A stretch of DNA of 64,000 nucleotides. Origin: Bacillota bacterium (GTDB lineage Bacteria; Bacillota; Clostridia; Saccharofermentanales; Fastidiosipilaceae). The DNA lies in assembly GCA_023420115.1 (NCBI GenBank), contig JAEZWR010000026.1, forward strand, positions 124,001 through 188,000, read 5' to 3'. Each line of letters opens with the position of its first letter. Within the stretch, counting starts at the first letter, position 1. Positions 35,114-44,760 of the stretch are shown here, piece after piece. Position numbers and translations under genes: made by a program. The notes below the pieces were generated by a model. It ran no database searches. It worked only from the letters and a program-made list of their open reading frames with translations, and was not told where the DNA came from.

Positions 35114-38100
35114 TTATCTTCTCCTCCTTCCTCTGGCAGCAGCTTAAATTCTTTTAATTTATTCATAATTTCTGCATTTATCTGTTCTGCATATTTTTCA
35201 AGGGATTCTCTGGGAACTGCATCGCGTGGATTGTTTATAACTTCATAAAAAGCATTTTCAATATCACGACCAGTAATATATGAACCTGGTATCTGCGGAA
35301 CCTCTCGCAAGGATGACAAACACTCTTCTAAAACTTCTTTGATATCATATCCCCATGGTATTTGTTTGAAACTTTCTAAGTTTGCAACAGGATATCTAGC
35401 CGCAGCACCGAGAAGAGCCTCCATCTCAGAAGCATAGCTACTTTGAGTCTCAGCAGAAGTCCACCATTTTAAGAATTCCCAAGCACTATCTTTATTTCCT
35501 CTTTTATCAACCTGAGTCTTGATAATCATGGCAGCCGATGTGGTGACGGGCATATCTCGTCTTATGCTTCCATCCTTTTGTAATGTTCCGGGTATTGCTG
35601 CCATTCCATATTCGCCTGCAATTTCCGGAGCTCCAACCGTAAGACTGTTGTAGTTAGTAAAGTCGACTATAGCAAGGGGAACCTCTCCGAGCCTAAACCT
35701 TGTTAAAAAATTAACCACTGTCGGGAAACTATGCTTCGTATAGTAATCCGTCCATTTTTTAAATACTTCCTGACCAATAGGCGAGGTTATCTCCGTCTTT
35801 GTTCCCTCATCGTTATAAAGCTTACCGCCAGCTTGATATAGCATAGAAAGATATACTGAATTAACAGCCTTTGAGTTACCTATACTAACAGCAGAGCCCA
35901 AGGACAAAGGAGTCAAAGTATCAAGATAAAATTCCATATTGTTCGCCTGTAAAAAAGGAAGTATGGAAAGTACATCATCCCAAGTCTGAGGAACTGGAAT
36001 ATTTAACTTTGCTAAAATATCTTTGCGGTAGAACATGACAGGGAAAGACATCTGGTCAGGAAGAGCATAACTTGCCCCTCTATATTCAAAACAAGCAAGC
36101 GCAGCTTTTGAAAAATTCTTACTATATTCCTTGAAATCAGGGAATTGACTTAGGTCCAAAGCCGCCCCTCTAAAGGCAAAATTAATTGGTAAGGTGGTCC
36201 CAGCCTGAATTACTACATCAGGACCGTTACCTGTAAAAGTTGATGGAAGAACAATATCAGACGATACAAGTTTAAGTTCAACATTGACACCTTTTTCCTT
36301 TGTGAAGCTGTCTCCGACCATTCTTCTAATCACATCAAGCTGGTCTCTGCCTGTAGTTACCCAAACTTCTATTTTCTTGCTTGCTTTATTATCAGACTCA
36401 TCTTCTTTATTACTTGTCTCAATAAGTCCTGCTTCATTTCCATCATTGTAAAATGAACCAACAAAGGCCAAGGCTTCATGTTTACAGGCTTCTAGAAAAT
36501 TCATATCAGCCCTCGGCAGTGTAGAATTTTTACCAGCCAAATATATCTTATCTATGGTTAAGGTTTGTATCGTCACATCTAAATTCCATTGTCCCAATGC
36601 TGTAACATTGTCCTTTAGCTGACCTATACTCTTGGCAATAGTTGCAGGTTTCTTTAAAAAATTATTCAACTGTAAGGAAGCTCTACTGAGTACGGTAGTC
36701 ATATCTGTGTCGCCGGCTCTTGCCCTCAGTGGCTCTATGACTTCTTCTAGGAGATCTCTAGCTTCTTCAATTCTATCAAGTAGATCTGGTATTCTTAAAA
36801 GTAATTCATAGTCACGATATGGATCTGGACTAGTACCCATAATAACCATTATTCTTCTATAAATCGAGTTCATTTTTTGAGCTGCTCGAGATATTTTTTC
36901 GGCAAATTCAGCAACATCAGCCAGAACATATGTCAGTCGAATTTTATTTTCTCCCTTTTTCAGGTGAAATAGATACGTCTTTCCCTCGCTGTCTTGCAAA
37001 TAAGAACTTTGAAAAGCTCTGCCAAAATAGAAAGGAAGTTCCGAAGCCTCTTGGAAAGGTAATTCTCCATTAATCCTCAGTTCTCTAGTTACAGGCAACC
37101 CGCGGAAACTATTCTGCAAGAAACGAAAACCGAGTTTATAGTATCCCTCAGTTGGAACATCGACAGTCCACTCAATAAAACTTGAGTTATTCTTCCACGC
37201 AGTACCCCCTATAGTATTCATTCTTGTGTAGGTAGGATGATAAGGACTTGTCAGGGAAGAAGTCCTGTCATTTTGAGGAAGTAAGGCTGGATCATTCTTA
37301 AGGCTTGCAGTCTCTGCTTCGATAACAATGATATTATCCTGCTCGTCATAGTACTGGAATGATTTCAATTCTTTTTTTACATCAACTGAGCCATTTGTCG
37401 CATTATCCTTGCTTATATTTTCTTCTTTTATCGAATTGAACCAAGAACCCTTAGCATCTACTAAATTTGGTAGCGAGAAAGTACCGAGATCAGGACTACT
37501 ATCTTCATTCAACGAAGCCTGTTTCGTTTCTTCATAGGCAGGCACATCTTCTAATTTACTCAAGCTTATCGAATAAAAATGTACTTCATCCTGAATTGCC
37601 TTGAATTCCAATTGGTGTTTCCCCTTTGATATTGCAAGGAGTAAGGGAGTAGATATATAGCCTCTGTCATCACGAAGATAGACCGTCTGCTTCTTCTCTA
37701 TAGCAACTTGACTTGGGAAACTTTGGTTCTTGTCTTCGATAAAATTACTTTGATCTGCATCTCTATATAGACGGCGGAGCGAAATAAGCGAAGCTTCATT
37801 ATATGGGTTCTCTCCATCAAGATATAATGACATTTGAGCCATACCTAAGCCATTAGCAGGAATCGTATATTCAACTCTCACTGCATAAAGACTATCCTGC
37901 TCTGCTACAAAATCAAACTTAATAGAAGCATTTTCTCCGTCAAGATTCTTAGAAACATCTTCCGATGAATAGAGTTCTATACTCTGACTGGCAGGCTTAT
38001 AATTCGTATATTTTTCGATATATTCCGAATATGGGATAAGGTCATTATACTCAACCTTAGAATCCAAAAGGGAATGCTCAAAATCCTCCGCTTCGGCTTC

Positions 38101-38325
38101 AACAACAGCCTCGCTCTCTTCTATTTTCTCACTGTCATCTTTAGAAATCTCATTATTAGAAGAGCTAACCTTTACTTCTGCATCAGAAGCAAGGACCGTG
38201 CCAGAATTCACCATGCCCAAATTAGTCAGACTGCAAAATATAAGTGAAATAGCAAGTAGACTACTCAGCCAATTTCTTACTCTCTTTCCCTTATACTCTA
38301 TATTTTTGTCAAAATTGTTCTTCAT
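35110..38325 (-). CDS. Giant extracellular solute-binding fusion protein
   Basis: About 1071 residues with an N-terminal signal/anchor (WLSSLLAISLIFCSLTNLG, no lipobox). Two beta-sandwich, CBM-like regions follow: about 80-270 (IKFDFVAEQDSLYAVRVEYT, QMSLYLDGENPYNEA) and about 335-470 (IVIEAETASLKNDPALLPQND, SSFIEWTVDVPTEGYYKLGF). A helical region (about 470-620) leads to a complete family 1 solute-binding domain from about 650 (KIEVWVTTGRDQLDVIRRMV, DVVIQAGTTLPINFAFRGAA, ALPDQMSFPVMFYRKDILAK, WEFLKWWTSAETQ). Ordinary binding proteins are 400-550 residues, so this is a fusion with carbohydrate-binding modules. The ATG at 38325 is preceded by GTGAG. It heads the coupled permease genes downstream. 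Confidence 0.82.
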   Translation of the reverse strand: MKNNFDKNIEYKGKRVRNWLSSLLAISLIFCSLTNLGMVNSGTVLASDAEVKVSSSNNEISKDDSEKIEESEAVVEAEAEDFEHSLLDSKVEYNDLIPYSEYIEKYTNYKPASQSIELYSSEDVSKNLDGENASIKFDFVAEQDSLYAVRVEYTIPANGLGMAQMSLYLDGENPYNEASLISLRRLYRDADQSNFIEDKNQSFPSQVAIEKKQTVYLRDDRGYISTPLLLAISKGKHQLEFKAIQDEVHFYSISLSKLEDVPAYEETKQASLNEDSSPDLGTFSLPNLVDAKGSWFNSIKEENISKDNATNGSVDVKKELKSFQYYDEQDNIIVIEAETASLKNDPALLPQNDRTSSLTSPYHPTYTRMNTIGGTAWKNNSSFIEWTVDVPTEGYYKLGFRFLQNSFRGLPVTRELRINGELPFQEASELPFYFGRAFQSSYLQDSEGKTYLFHLKKGENKIRLTYVLADVAEFAEKISRAAQKMNSIYRRIMVIMGTSPDPYRDYELLLRIPDLLDRIEEARDLLEEVIEPLRARAGDTDMTTVLSRASLQLNNFLKKPATIAKSIGQLKDNVTALGQWNLDVTIQTLTIDKIYLAGKNSTLPRADMNFLEACKHEALAFVGSFYNDGNEAGLIETSNKEDESDNKASKKIEVWVTTGRDQLDVIRRMVGDSFTKEKGVNVELKLVSSDIVLPSTFTGNGPDVVIQAGTTLPINFAFRGAALDLSQFPDFKEYSKNFSKAALACFEYRGASYALPDQMSFPVMFYRKDILAKLNIPVPQTWDDVLSILPFLQANNMEFYLDTLTPLSLGSAVSIGNSKAVNSVYLSMLYQAGGKLYNDEGTKTEITSPIGQEVFKKWTDYYTKHSFPTVVNFLTRFRLGEVPLAIVDFTNYNSLTVGAPEIAGEYGMAAIPGTLQKDGSIRRDMPVTTSAAMIIKTQVDKRGNKDSAWEFLKWWTSAETQSSYASEMEALLGAAARYPVANLESFKQIPWGYDIKEVLEECLSSLREVPQIPGSYITGRDIENAFYEVINNPRDAVPRESLEKYAEQINAEIMNKLKEFKLLPEEGGEDK

Positions 38326-38474
38326 AAGCATCTCACTTAATTCGAAAAATCACTCATCTCAAAACAAGCATTCAAAGAAAATCAAAGTTGTCTCGAGAAG
38401 CAGCTTGCGATATATATTTCAGAAATCTAAATGATTCATCAATTAAATAAATAACAAATACAGTAAATAGATAA

Positions 38475-38508
38475 GAAGCGAAATTTCAAGTGAACGAAAT
38501 TCCGCTTC
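38475..38508 (-). terminator. Hairpin between the two solute-binding protein genes
   Basis: GAAGCG(g)AATTTCG ... GAAATT(t)CGCTTC forms a long stem on either strand, but no T run of more than two follows. It may attenuate transcription or protect mRNA of the preceding binding protein gene rather than terminate. Confidence 0.5.
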
Positions 38509-38593
38509 TTCAACAGCTCTAATCATATGCCGACTGCTATTGATTAATCATAATAATTTACATCAAATAACACAAAATCAGTTGATGAACTAA

Positions 38594-40222
38594 TTACTCT
38601 GCACTACTCTCTTCTGCTGTTGTATCTTCAGTCTTTTCCTCACTATTATCAGCCTGCTCTGATGTCTCTTCAGAACTCGTCTCAGAGTCCTCACTTACAG
38701 CCTCGCTAGTTTCCTCTGACTCGTCAGACTTTTCATCTTCCTCAATAGGAGCTAAGCCATACACCTTATCCAGTGCCGCCTGATCTGCCGCGATATTGGC
38801 CTCGAGAGCTGCACGCACTGAACCTTCGCCATCCATGACTTCGTAATAAGCACTTGCAATTTTGAAATTTCCTGCAACACTAGGATAACCCTCGAAACGC
38901 TCACGGCTCAGGTTGAATTCATACAACTCAACATCTAACTCGTCACTGAAGAAACGAGGATCATATTCTTTTTCCTCTGCCTCCAATTCGCCATTGTCAA
39001 CTAAGTATTCTTTAATCATATAATCTTGATCACTAATTGATAATAGGAAGTAGAAAATATCTTCTGGATTTCCTAGTTCTTCAATACCAGCTCTCATGAC
39101 AAATGTAGCTGCATCATAAGCTGTAGCATGATAATTATCGGACAAGGTCTTATATGCACCCTTTTGTCCAACTTTACTCTCATCAATTGTTACATTGGAG
39201 CCCCAAGGATAGGGAACATAACCAAAGTCAATCTTGTCGACCAAGCCAGCTGCCTGCCAAGAAGCGCGGTGTGTCATAGCAACACCAGTGCCCTTTTCAA
39301 AGGTCTCTGCTGGGGTTGACCAATAGTCATCTTTGCCCTCTTCATTCTTTATTGGATCATAAAGAAGTCCTTTATCTTTCAAAGTCTTAAGAACCTCAAG
39401 AGTCTCAACCATTGCAGGATCTGTATATTTCAGTTTGCCTGTTGTATCAACGATTGTAGAACCATTGGCACCAGGAGCAAATGTCAACCAATAATATGGA
39501 TCAATTAAGAAAGGCTTAGTATCAGCTGGCAATTTGCTAGCAAGCTCTTCCATATAAGAAATGAAATCTGTATAACTCCATTTACCTTCATCAAACATCT
39601 CAGATGGAGTCTTATCCATACCGGCATCATTAATCATCTTGCGATTGTAGAAGATACCCTCTCCTGCGATAAAAGGAGCAGCACCATAGATATGATCGCC
39701 GATTGTTGCAGTGTCAATATAGCGCTTGGCAATCTTTGCATCTTTGAGAACATCGGTCAAATCAGCGATTGCCTTGTTTCTTGCCAATGAAGGAAGATAT
39801 ACTCTCGACAAGTCATAAATATCAGCTACATCATCCCCTGCCGCATGTGCCTTGGCAATGGCTTCGGGTACCTTGCCCCATTCGACATCAGGAGCTTTTG
39901 TAAATTCTAGCTTGACATTCCATTCTTTTTCAATCTTCTCGAGATTAGCTAATCGCTCTTCTTTTTCTTCTGGTTTTAGATCTTCGACATCAGGATCTAA
40001 TTGACTTCCACGACCGACGCTAAGATAACGAATGGTTACGCCACCTAAATCACGAGGTTCAATAAATCTCTCCTCTTCATCAGCGTCATCCTCGACATCA
40101 GCAGACTGTTCATCTTCGGCATCAGTTGACTCACTTGTTTCATCAGCATAAACTGACTTAAGTGTCATAGGCAAAACTAAGCCAAATGCTAAAAGTGTAG
40201 AAAGAATTTTCTTAGACTTCAT
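38594..40222 (-). CDS. Extracellular carbohydrate-type solute-binding protein, non-lipoprotein
   Basis: A 542-residue secreted binding protein. A signal peptide (KKILSTLLAFGLVLPMTLKSVYA) is followed by an acidic linker (about 27-52) and the family 1 fold (GVTIRYLSVGRG, DIYDLSRVYLPSLARNKAIADLT, AAPFIAGEGIFYNRKMINDAG, WSYTDFISYMEELASKLP, VAMTHRASWQAAGLVDKIDFGYVPYPWG). The last 55 residues are almost only Ser, Glu, Thr and Asp. There is no lipobox Cys and no sorting signal, so how it is kept near the permeases is unclear. AAAGGAG precedes the ATG. First gene of the glycan locus. Abundant expression is plausible but not shown. Confidence 0.88.
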   Translation of the reverse strand: MKSKKILSTLLAFGLVLPMTLKSVYADETSESTDAEDEQSADVEDDADEEERFIEPRDLGGVTIRYLSVGRGSQLDPDVEDLKPEEKEERLANLEKIEKEWNVKLEFTKAPDVEWGKVPEAIAKAHAAGDDVADIYDLSRVYLPSLARNKAIADLTDVLKDAKIAKRYIDTATIGDHIYGAAPFIAGEGIFYNRKMINDAGMDKTPSEMFDEGKWSYTDFISYMEELASKLPADTKPFLIDPYYWLTFAPGANGSTIVDTTGKLKYTDPAMVETLEVLKTLKDKGLLYDPIKNEEGKDDYWSTPAETFEKGTGVAMTHRASWQAAGLVDKIDFGYVPYPWGSNVTIDESKVGQKGAYKTLSDNYHATAYDAATFVMRAGIEELGNPEDIFYFLLSISDQDYMIKEYLVDNGELEAEEKEYDPRFFSDELDVELYEFNLSRERFEGYPSVAGNFKIASAYYEVMDGEGSVRAALEANIAADQAALDKVYGLAPIEEDEKSDESEETSEAVSEDSETSSEETSEQADNSEEKTEDTTAEESSAE

Positions 40223-40559
40223 AACATGTTCTCCTTTTCTGTATTTGTCAAAAAAGATTTATATCAGAATAATAATTAGTCTTTCTTTTTTGTGCAAACA
40301 ATATACATATAAAATTTCGCTCAAACTGCCAATTGTGTAAATTCCTAAGAAATTTATACAAATGTTAATTTCTTTGCCATTCGTTTCTATTCCTTATACA
40401 CATTGCACAAGGGTCTTTGCTTATAAATGTACTAGGAAAAACGCCGCAAAAATAAATTAATCAAGATTTTTTGTTTACGTATGTTAAGGGCATATAGCCA
40501 AAAAATATCCAAAAGAAAAAAGCACAGCTGTGCTTTTTTACTCCAAAACTCATCTCAAT
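40223..40559. other. 337-bp promoter region upstream of the glycan locus
   Basis: Contains the leader of the solute-binding protein gene and, at its right end, the MATE gene terminator. A minus-strand TTGGCA (40327-40332) is a possible -35 box with a weak AT-rich -10 about 17 bp downstream. No operator-like palindrome was recognised. Confidence 0.4.
40516..40539 (-). terminator. Terminator of the MATE exporter gene (symmetrical, could act both ways)
   Basis: AAAAAAGCACAG/CTGTGCTTTTTT is a perfect 24-bp palindrome that forms a hairpin with an A run before and a T run after on both strands, 20 bp past the MATE stop codon. Confidence 0.8.
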
Positions 40560-41951
40560 TTATGAAATCTTGACATTCTTCCACTTACCGGAAAGAACTC
40601 TTAAACTCACTAACCCATAGCGGCACAGCTGGTCAATCATATTCGCCACCCACGCTCCTGCTAGAGCCATACCCATATAATCGATAAAAATATGAGCCAA
40701 ACTCACTCTCAATATCAATACACAAACCAAGGTCACGACCATCGGATAAACTGTATCACCCGCTCCTCTTAACGCTCCTGTATTAATAAGTGTAGAACAT
40801 TGGAAAGGCTGAACAAGGGCAATCAGTCTCAGCGCAATTACGGCATTTGCTACGACCTCAACATTATTGTTATATAACGAACATATCTCTCTGGCAAAAA
40901 AATAGAAAACTATAGCTAAAATCATAGATATGACTAGCCCCAAGCGCCTGCAGATGCGAATATATTGTTGTGCTTTTTTCGGATTTTCTTCGCCTAGTGA
41001 CTGCCCAACCAAAGTTGATGCTGTGATACCAAAAGAATTTCCCGGTACAAAACTGAGTGAGCATATGTTGAGAGCTGTCTGATGTGCAGCATATACACTA
41101 GTGCCTAGTCCTGTGACAATTCTAGTATAAAGAATAATTCCGAGTCTCATGATTAGACGTTCACCGCAGGCAGGTATTCCTATCCTGAGAAGATCTTTTA
41201 GTAAAGAGAGTTTAACATTGAACTTTTCTCTCCATGCCAATCTCAAAGAAGTCTTAGATCTACTCATATAAATAAGGAGTGCAAGACAAGAAATAAATTT
41301 TGATATTGCCGTAGACAAACCAGCTCCGATAACTCCGAGCTTAGGGAAGAAAAATAAGCCATATATTAAGCAGGCATTGCCAAGGACATTAAGCGCATTA
41401 GCGAAAATGTTGATTTTCATAGGAACTTTCATTTCTCCACCACCTCTAAGTGCGGCAGAAAGAGCAAAAACTATCCCCTGAAAGATAAAAGAAGAAGAAA
41501 GAATTCTAAAATATACCAAGCCTGCTTGCAAAGTATCTGTTTTTGCCCCCATAAACAACATAAATTCACGTGCAAAAACTGTGGTCAGAAGAGAGTATGG
41601 CAAGGTTAAAAATAAGGTGCTAAAAATAAGAACATGCATAACGACAGAGGGAACTTCATCTTTTCGCTTCGCCCCAATATACCTAGCTATAATTGCTGTC
41701 CCCCCAACATTAAAGGCTTGTGTTAGATCCATCCCAAGATAAATAGCTTGATTAGTAATACCTACAGATGCTACAGCGGCCGCCGACATTTTGGGATCAT
41801 CAAGCTGACCTATCATCATCATATCAACCATACCAAATACGCTACCCAAAAGGTTCTCTAGTAAGATTGGCCACACTATCATGAGTACATATTTGATAGA
41901 AGTCTTTGTATCTGCCTCGGTCAAATTTTGAAAGGACGGTATTAATCGCAT
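40560..41951 (-). CDS. MATE-family efflux transporter
   Basis: A 463-residue membrane protein with twelve hydrophobic segments in two homologous halves: IVWPILLENLLGSVFGMVDMMMIGQL at the start of the first and LLRIGIPACGERLIMRLGIIL at the start of the second, followed by TLVGQSLGEENPKKA, which is characteristic of MATE exporters. These use Na+ or H+ gradients to expel drugs or metabolites. GATGAGGTGA precedes the ATG. Single gene with its own terminator; the upstream region abuts an ABC remnant on the other strand. Confidence 0.93.
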   Translation of the reverse strand: MRLIPSFQNLTEADTKTSIKYVLMIVWPILLENLLGSVFGMVDMMMIGQLDDPKMSAAAVASVGITNQAIYLGMDLTQAFNVGGTAIIARYIGAKRKDEVPSVVMHVLIFSTLFLTLPYSLLTTVFAREFMLFMGAKTDTLQAGLVYFRILSSSFIFQGIVFALSAALRGGGEMKVPMKINIFANALNVLGNACLIYGLFFFPKLGVIGAGLSTAISKFISCLALLIYMSRSKTSLRLAWREKFNVKLSLLKDLLRIGIPACGERLIMRLGIILYTRIVTGLGTSVYAAHQTALNICSLSFVPGNSFGITASTLVGQSLGEENPKKAQQYIRICRRLGLVISMILAIVFYFFAREICSLYNNNVEVVANAVIALRLIALVQPFQCSTLINTGALRGAGDTVYPMVVTLVCVLILRVSLAHIFIDYMGMALAGAWVANMIDQLCRYGLVSLRVLSGKWKNVKIS

Positions 41952-41985
41952 AATTATTCACCTCATCCTTATACTATCACAGCAA

Positions 41986-42675
41986 ATTGTAAGAATAAAA
42001 AGCACTCTGGACGATAAAGGTCTTTATGTTGTTGTTGGGGAAAATGGCTCTGGAAAAAGCACTCTATCTCGCTTGTTATTAAATCTCTATGAACCTAGTA
42101 ATGGTTCCATAACAATTAATGGTCTTGATATAAATTCATATTCTAAAAAAGCTAGTCGCAAAGCATTTTCGCTTATGGCTCAAGATTTTGGAAAATATTG
42201 TATTAGCTTCTACGAAAATATCGGAATCTCTGATCTCGAACGTATCGATGACAATAATAGTAAAGATCTATTAATTGAGGACTTAGACCTCAGCTATCTC
42301 GTAAATGAAATAGGTGGTGGGAATACAGTCCTCGGCATTGACTTTGGTGGCAAGGAGCTATCCGGTGGAGAATGGCAAAAACTAGCCTTGGCAAGAGCCC
42401 TTTTCAAAGAATGTAATCTATTTATCTTTGATGAACCCACCAGCGCTATTGATCCTCTCATAGAAAACAAAATTCTTAGCAAGATTGCCAAATTAGCTGA
42501 AGAAAAAATTTGTTTCGTCATTTCTCATCGCGTAGGCATATGTAAACAGGCCAAAAGAATTTTTGTCATGAAAAATGGAGAACTTGTACAAGAAGGTACT
42601 CATCACGAGTTATTAGGGAAAAATGGCATTTACAAAGAGTTATGGAACGCCCAAGCGAAATGGTATGTAGAATAA
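41986..42675 (+). pseudogene. 5'-truncated ABC exporter: ATPase domain only
   Basis: The open frame encodes an exporter-type ATPase from just before Walker A (KGLYVVVGENGSGKSTLSRLL) through Q-loop LMAQDFGKYCISFYENIG, signature LSGGEWQKLALARALF, Walker B FIFDEPTSAIDP and switch HRVG, to EGTHHELLGKNGIYKELWNAQ, the usual end of fused exporters. All membrane segments are missing. The first ATG (42073) lies after Walker A, so a protein from it could not bind ATP. The frame is open leftwards to the MATE promoter without a usable start. It is most likely the remnant of a deleted exporter gene. Confidence 0.78.
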
Positions 42676-42715
42676 AAACTCAAACAACTCTAGTTAATTA
42701 CTCATAGTCAAAAAC

Positions 42716-42750
42716 AAGCTCCCACTTATTAATACAATAAATGGGAGCTT
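42716..42750 (-). terminator. Terminator of the pyrophosphatase gene (may serve both directions)
   Basis: AAGCTCCCA(t)TTATT ... AATAA(g)TGGGAGCTT stem, followed on the minus strand by GTTTTTG. It is also the only hairpin after the ABC remnant on the plus strand. Confidence 0.75.
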
Positions 42751-42771
42751 ATCAATCTAATAAAACTCTAA

Positions 42772-43413
42772 CTATTCTCCATCAACATACTCAGTTGCTG
42801 GAACTTCCGGATCCTTTTTTAATGATCTTGCAATTAATTCCTTTGTCCTAGTCGTTCTGCTATCGACCTCAGTTTCCGGAACCTTACCACAAAAATGCAC
42901 TAAATAATTATCAAGACAATCAGCTATTATCTTCTCGGCAGCCTCGCGTCCCAGAGCCTCGCTAGTAGTTGTCTTTTTATGCTCTAAATTTTTGTATACC
43001 TCGAAAAAGTGCATAAATTCTTCCATCATATGAGGTGGCAATTCACTGAGATCTCTTAAATAATTATAGTTAGGATCCTTTCTGGGAACAGCTATAATCT
43101 TGTCATCAATTTCCTCACCATCAATCATTCTTATAACACCTATTGGATAGCAATCAACCATTACAAGAGGATCCAATGCCAACTGACAAATAACAAGAAC
43201 ATCAAGGGGATCAAAGTCATCAGCAAAAGTGCGGGGAATAAAACCATAGTTCGCTGGATAATGTGTAGAGGTATAAAGAATTCTATCTAACTTTAGTAAA
43301 CCGGTTTTTTTATCAAGTTCATACTTTTTCTTACTACCACTAGGAATTTCAATAACGGACATGAAACGATCAGGTTTCACCAAATTTGGATCAACATCGT
43401 GCCAAATATTCAT
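42772..43413 (-). CDS. ppa: Inorganic pyrophosphatase (family I)
   Basis: A cytoplasmic Mg2+-dependent enzyme that hydrolyses pyrophosphate to phosphate, pulling biosynthetic reactions forward. Family I motifs are complete: VIEIPSGSKKKYELDKKTG, YPANYGFIPRTFADDFDPLDVLVI (the metal-binding DxxDPxD region) and EEIDDKIIAVPRKDPNY. At 213 residues it is slightly longer than the E. coli enzyme because of the C-terminal tail. Monocistronic, with terminator at 42716-42750. Confidence 0.95.
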   Translation of the reverse strand: MNIWHDVDPNLVKPDRFMSVIEIPSGSKKKYELDKKTGLLKLDRILYTSTHYPANYGFIPRTFADDFDPLDVLVICQLALDPLVMVDCYPIGVIRMIDGEEIDDKIIAVPRKDPNYNYLRDLSELPPHMMEEFMHFFEVYKNLEHKKTTTSEALGREAAEKIIADCLDNYLVHFCGKVPETEVDSRTTRTKELIARSLKKDPEVPATEYVDGE

Positions 43414-43562
43414 CTAAACTTTCCTACTTTCTATATCATTCATCATTAAATATATTGATATTATATTCTTTGTTTCAAACTTTGTCTTATACCTTATTTT
43501 CTTTCGCAAAATAGCGGGCGATTATCATCAAGCTAGAAGAATTACACAAGACATAAATAGAT

Positions 43563-43604
43563 AAAAAAAGCGGTCTCCCGCAGCTAAATAAGCTTCGGCA
43601 AACC
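43563..43604 (-). terminator. Terminator of the D-lactate dehydrogenase gene
   Basis: Minus-strand AAGTGGTtTgCCG(a)AGCT ... AGCTgCGGgagACCGCTT stem followed by a T7 run. Confidence 0.8.
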
Positions 43605-43635
43605 ACTTCTTCTATCGTTTATATTAAACAAAAAT

Positions 43636-44628
43636 TTATTTTATAGGGAACTTGCATTCTCCTGTCTTAATCGCAGCATCTAAGTTAATATAACTTGTTT
43701 CAATCATATTGCTTGCTGCCTCATCGGTGTAACTACCTATGTGGGGAGTAATAAGAACATTCGGGAAAAGTCTAAGAGCTCTATCCACCTGCTCATCACC
43801 ACAAGAACCCTCAAAAGATTTAAAGAACCAAGCACCTTCGCCGTCCAAAGTATCAAGGCCAGCACCTGAAAGTTTACCGGACTCTACAGCATCTAATATG
43901 GCCTCTAAGTCTTGAAGCTCACCTCTAGCCGTGTTAATTAAAATGGCAGAATCCTTCATCTTTGCGATAAACTCCTTAGTCACTAGCTTACCTTGCTCCT
44001 TAATAAATGGAATATGCAAGCTAACTATATCAGACTCTGCGAGCAAATTTTCGAGCGTTGCTTTTTCAAAATAACCCTCGGTATCATCTCTTTCAAAAAC
44101 ATCATAGCCCAGAACTCTGGCACCTAAACCATGGAATAATTTACATGCCGTGAAACCTATCTTGCCCGTACCGATAACACCAACTGTGCAATTTCTTATT
44201 TCTCTGCTAAACATCTTAGCATCGACCCTGAAATCACCTTGTCTTGTTCTATTACAAGTATATGCTGTATTGCGAAGTAACATCATAGCAAGACTGACGG
44301 CCAATTCTGCTATTGCATTTGGGGAATACGCAGGAACATAACCAGTAATGAAACCTAAATCCTTCGCAGCCTCATTATCAATATGATTGACACCAACCGT
44401 CCTCGTCAGCAAATACTTGACTCCGTAGGACTTATATAATTCGAGTACTTCCCTATTTGCGAAACAGTTTCCTCGCAAAATTACTGCCTCGTGACCCTCA
44501 GCAAGCTTAGCATCTTCAAGTGACTTAAGATAACTGGCCTCAAGAGTTAATTCAAAACCATAGTCCTTGTTTAAGCTCTCGAAGATAGCCTTTTCAACAT
44601 CTCTAACACCATAACATAGTACCTTCAT
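43636..44628 (-). CDS. ldhA: D-lactate dehydrogenase (D-2-hydroxyacid dehydrogenase family)
   Basis: A 330-residue NADH-dependent enzyme reducing pyruvate to D-lactate in fermentation. The catalytic domain includes RTVGVNHIDNEAAKDLG and YVPAYSPNAIAELAVSLAMMLLRN; the cofactor domain has VGVIGTGKIG (GxGxxG) and YDVFERDD; active-site residues lie in NTARGELQD (Arg), GLDTLDGE (Glu) and LITPHIGSYT (His). The pattern AYSPNAIAELA is typical of the LDH branch rather than of hydroxyisocaproate or phosphoglycerate dehydrogenases, though the former is not excluded. Single gene between pyrophosphatase and the AEC transporter. Confidence 0.88.
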   Translation of the reverse strand: MKVLCYGVRDVEKAIFESLNKDYGFELTLEASYLKSLEDAKLAEGHEAVILRGNCFANREVLELYKSYGVKYLLTRTVGVNHIDNEAAKDLGFITGYVPAYSPNAIAELAVSLAMMLLRNTAYTCNRTRQGDFRVDAKMFSREIRNCTVGVIGTGKIGFTACKLFHGLGARVLGYDVFERDDTEGYFEKATLENLLAESDIVSLHIPFIKEQGKLVTKEFIAKMKDSAILINTARGELQDLEAILDAVESGKLSGAGLDTLDGEGAWFFKSFEGSCGDEQVDRALRLFPNVLITPHIGSYTDEAASNMIETSYINLDAAIKTGECKFPIK

Positions 44629-44760
44629 TTATCTTCTCCAATCATATTTGCCAATTATCATTAGTACTCAGAAAATCAACTATTTCATATTTATTTTTTG
44701 ACAAAAACTAAAATAATTAGTCGACTTTCCTCTGCGAACAACTTTATTACTTTAAATAAA

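Noticed and set aside
42073..42675. Functional stand-alone ABC ATPase starting at ATG 42073
   Set aside because: A protein from this start lacks Walker A, which is encoded just upstream without a usable start codon.
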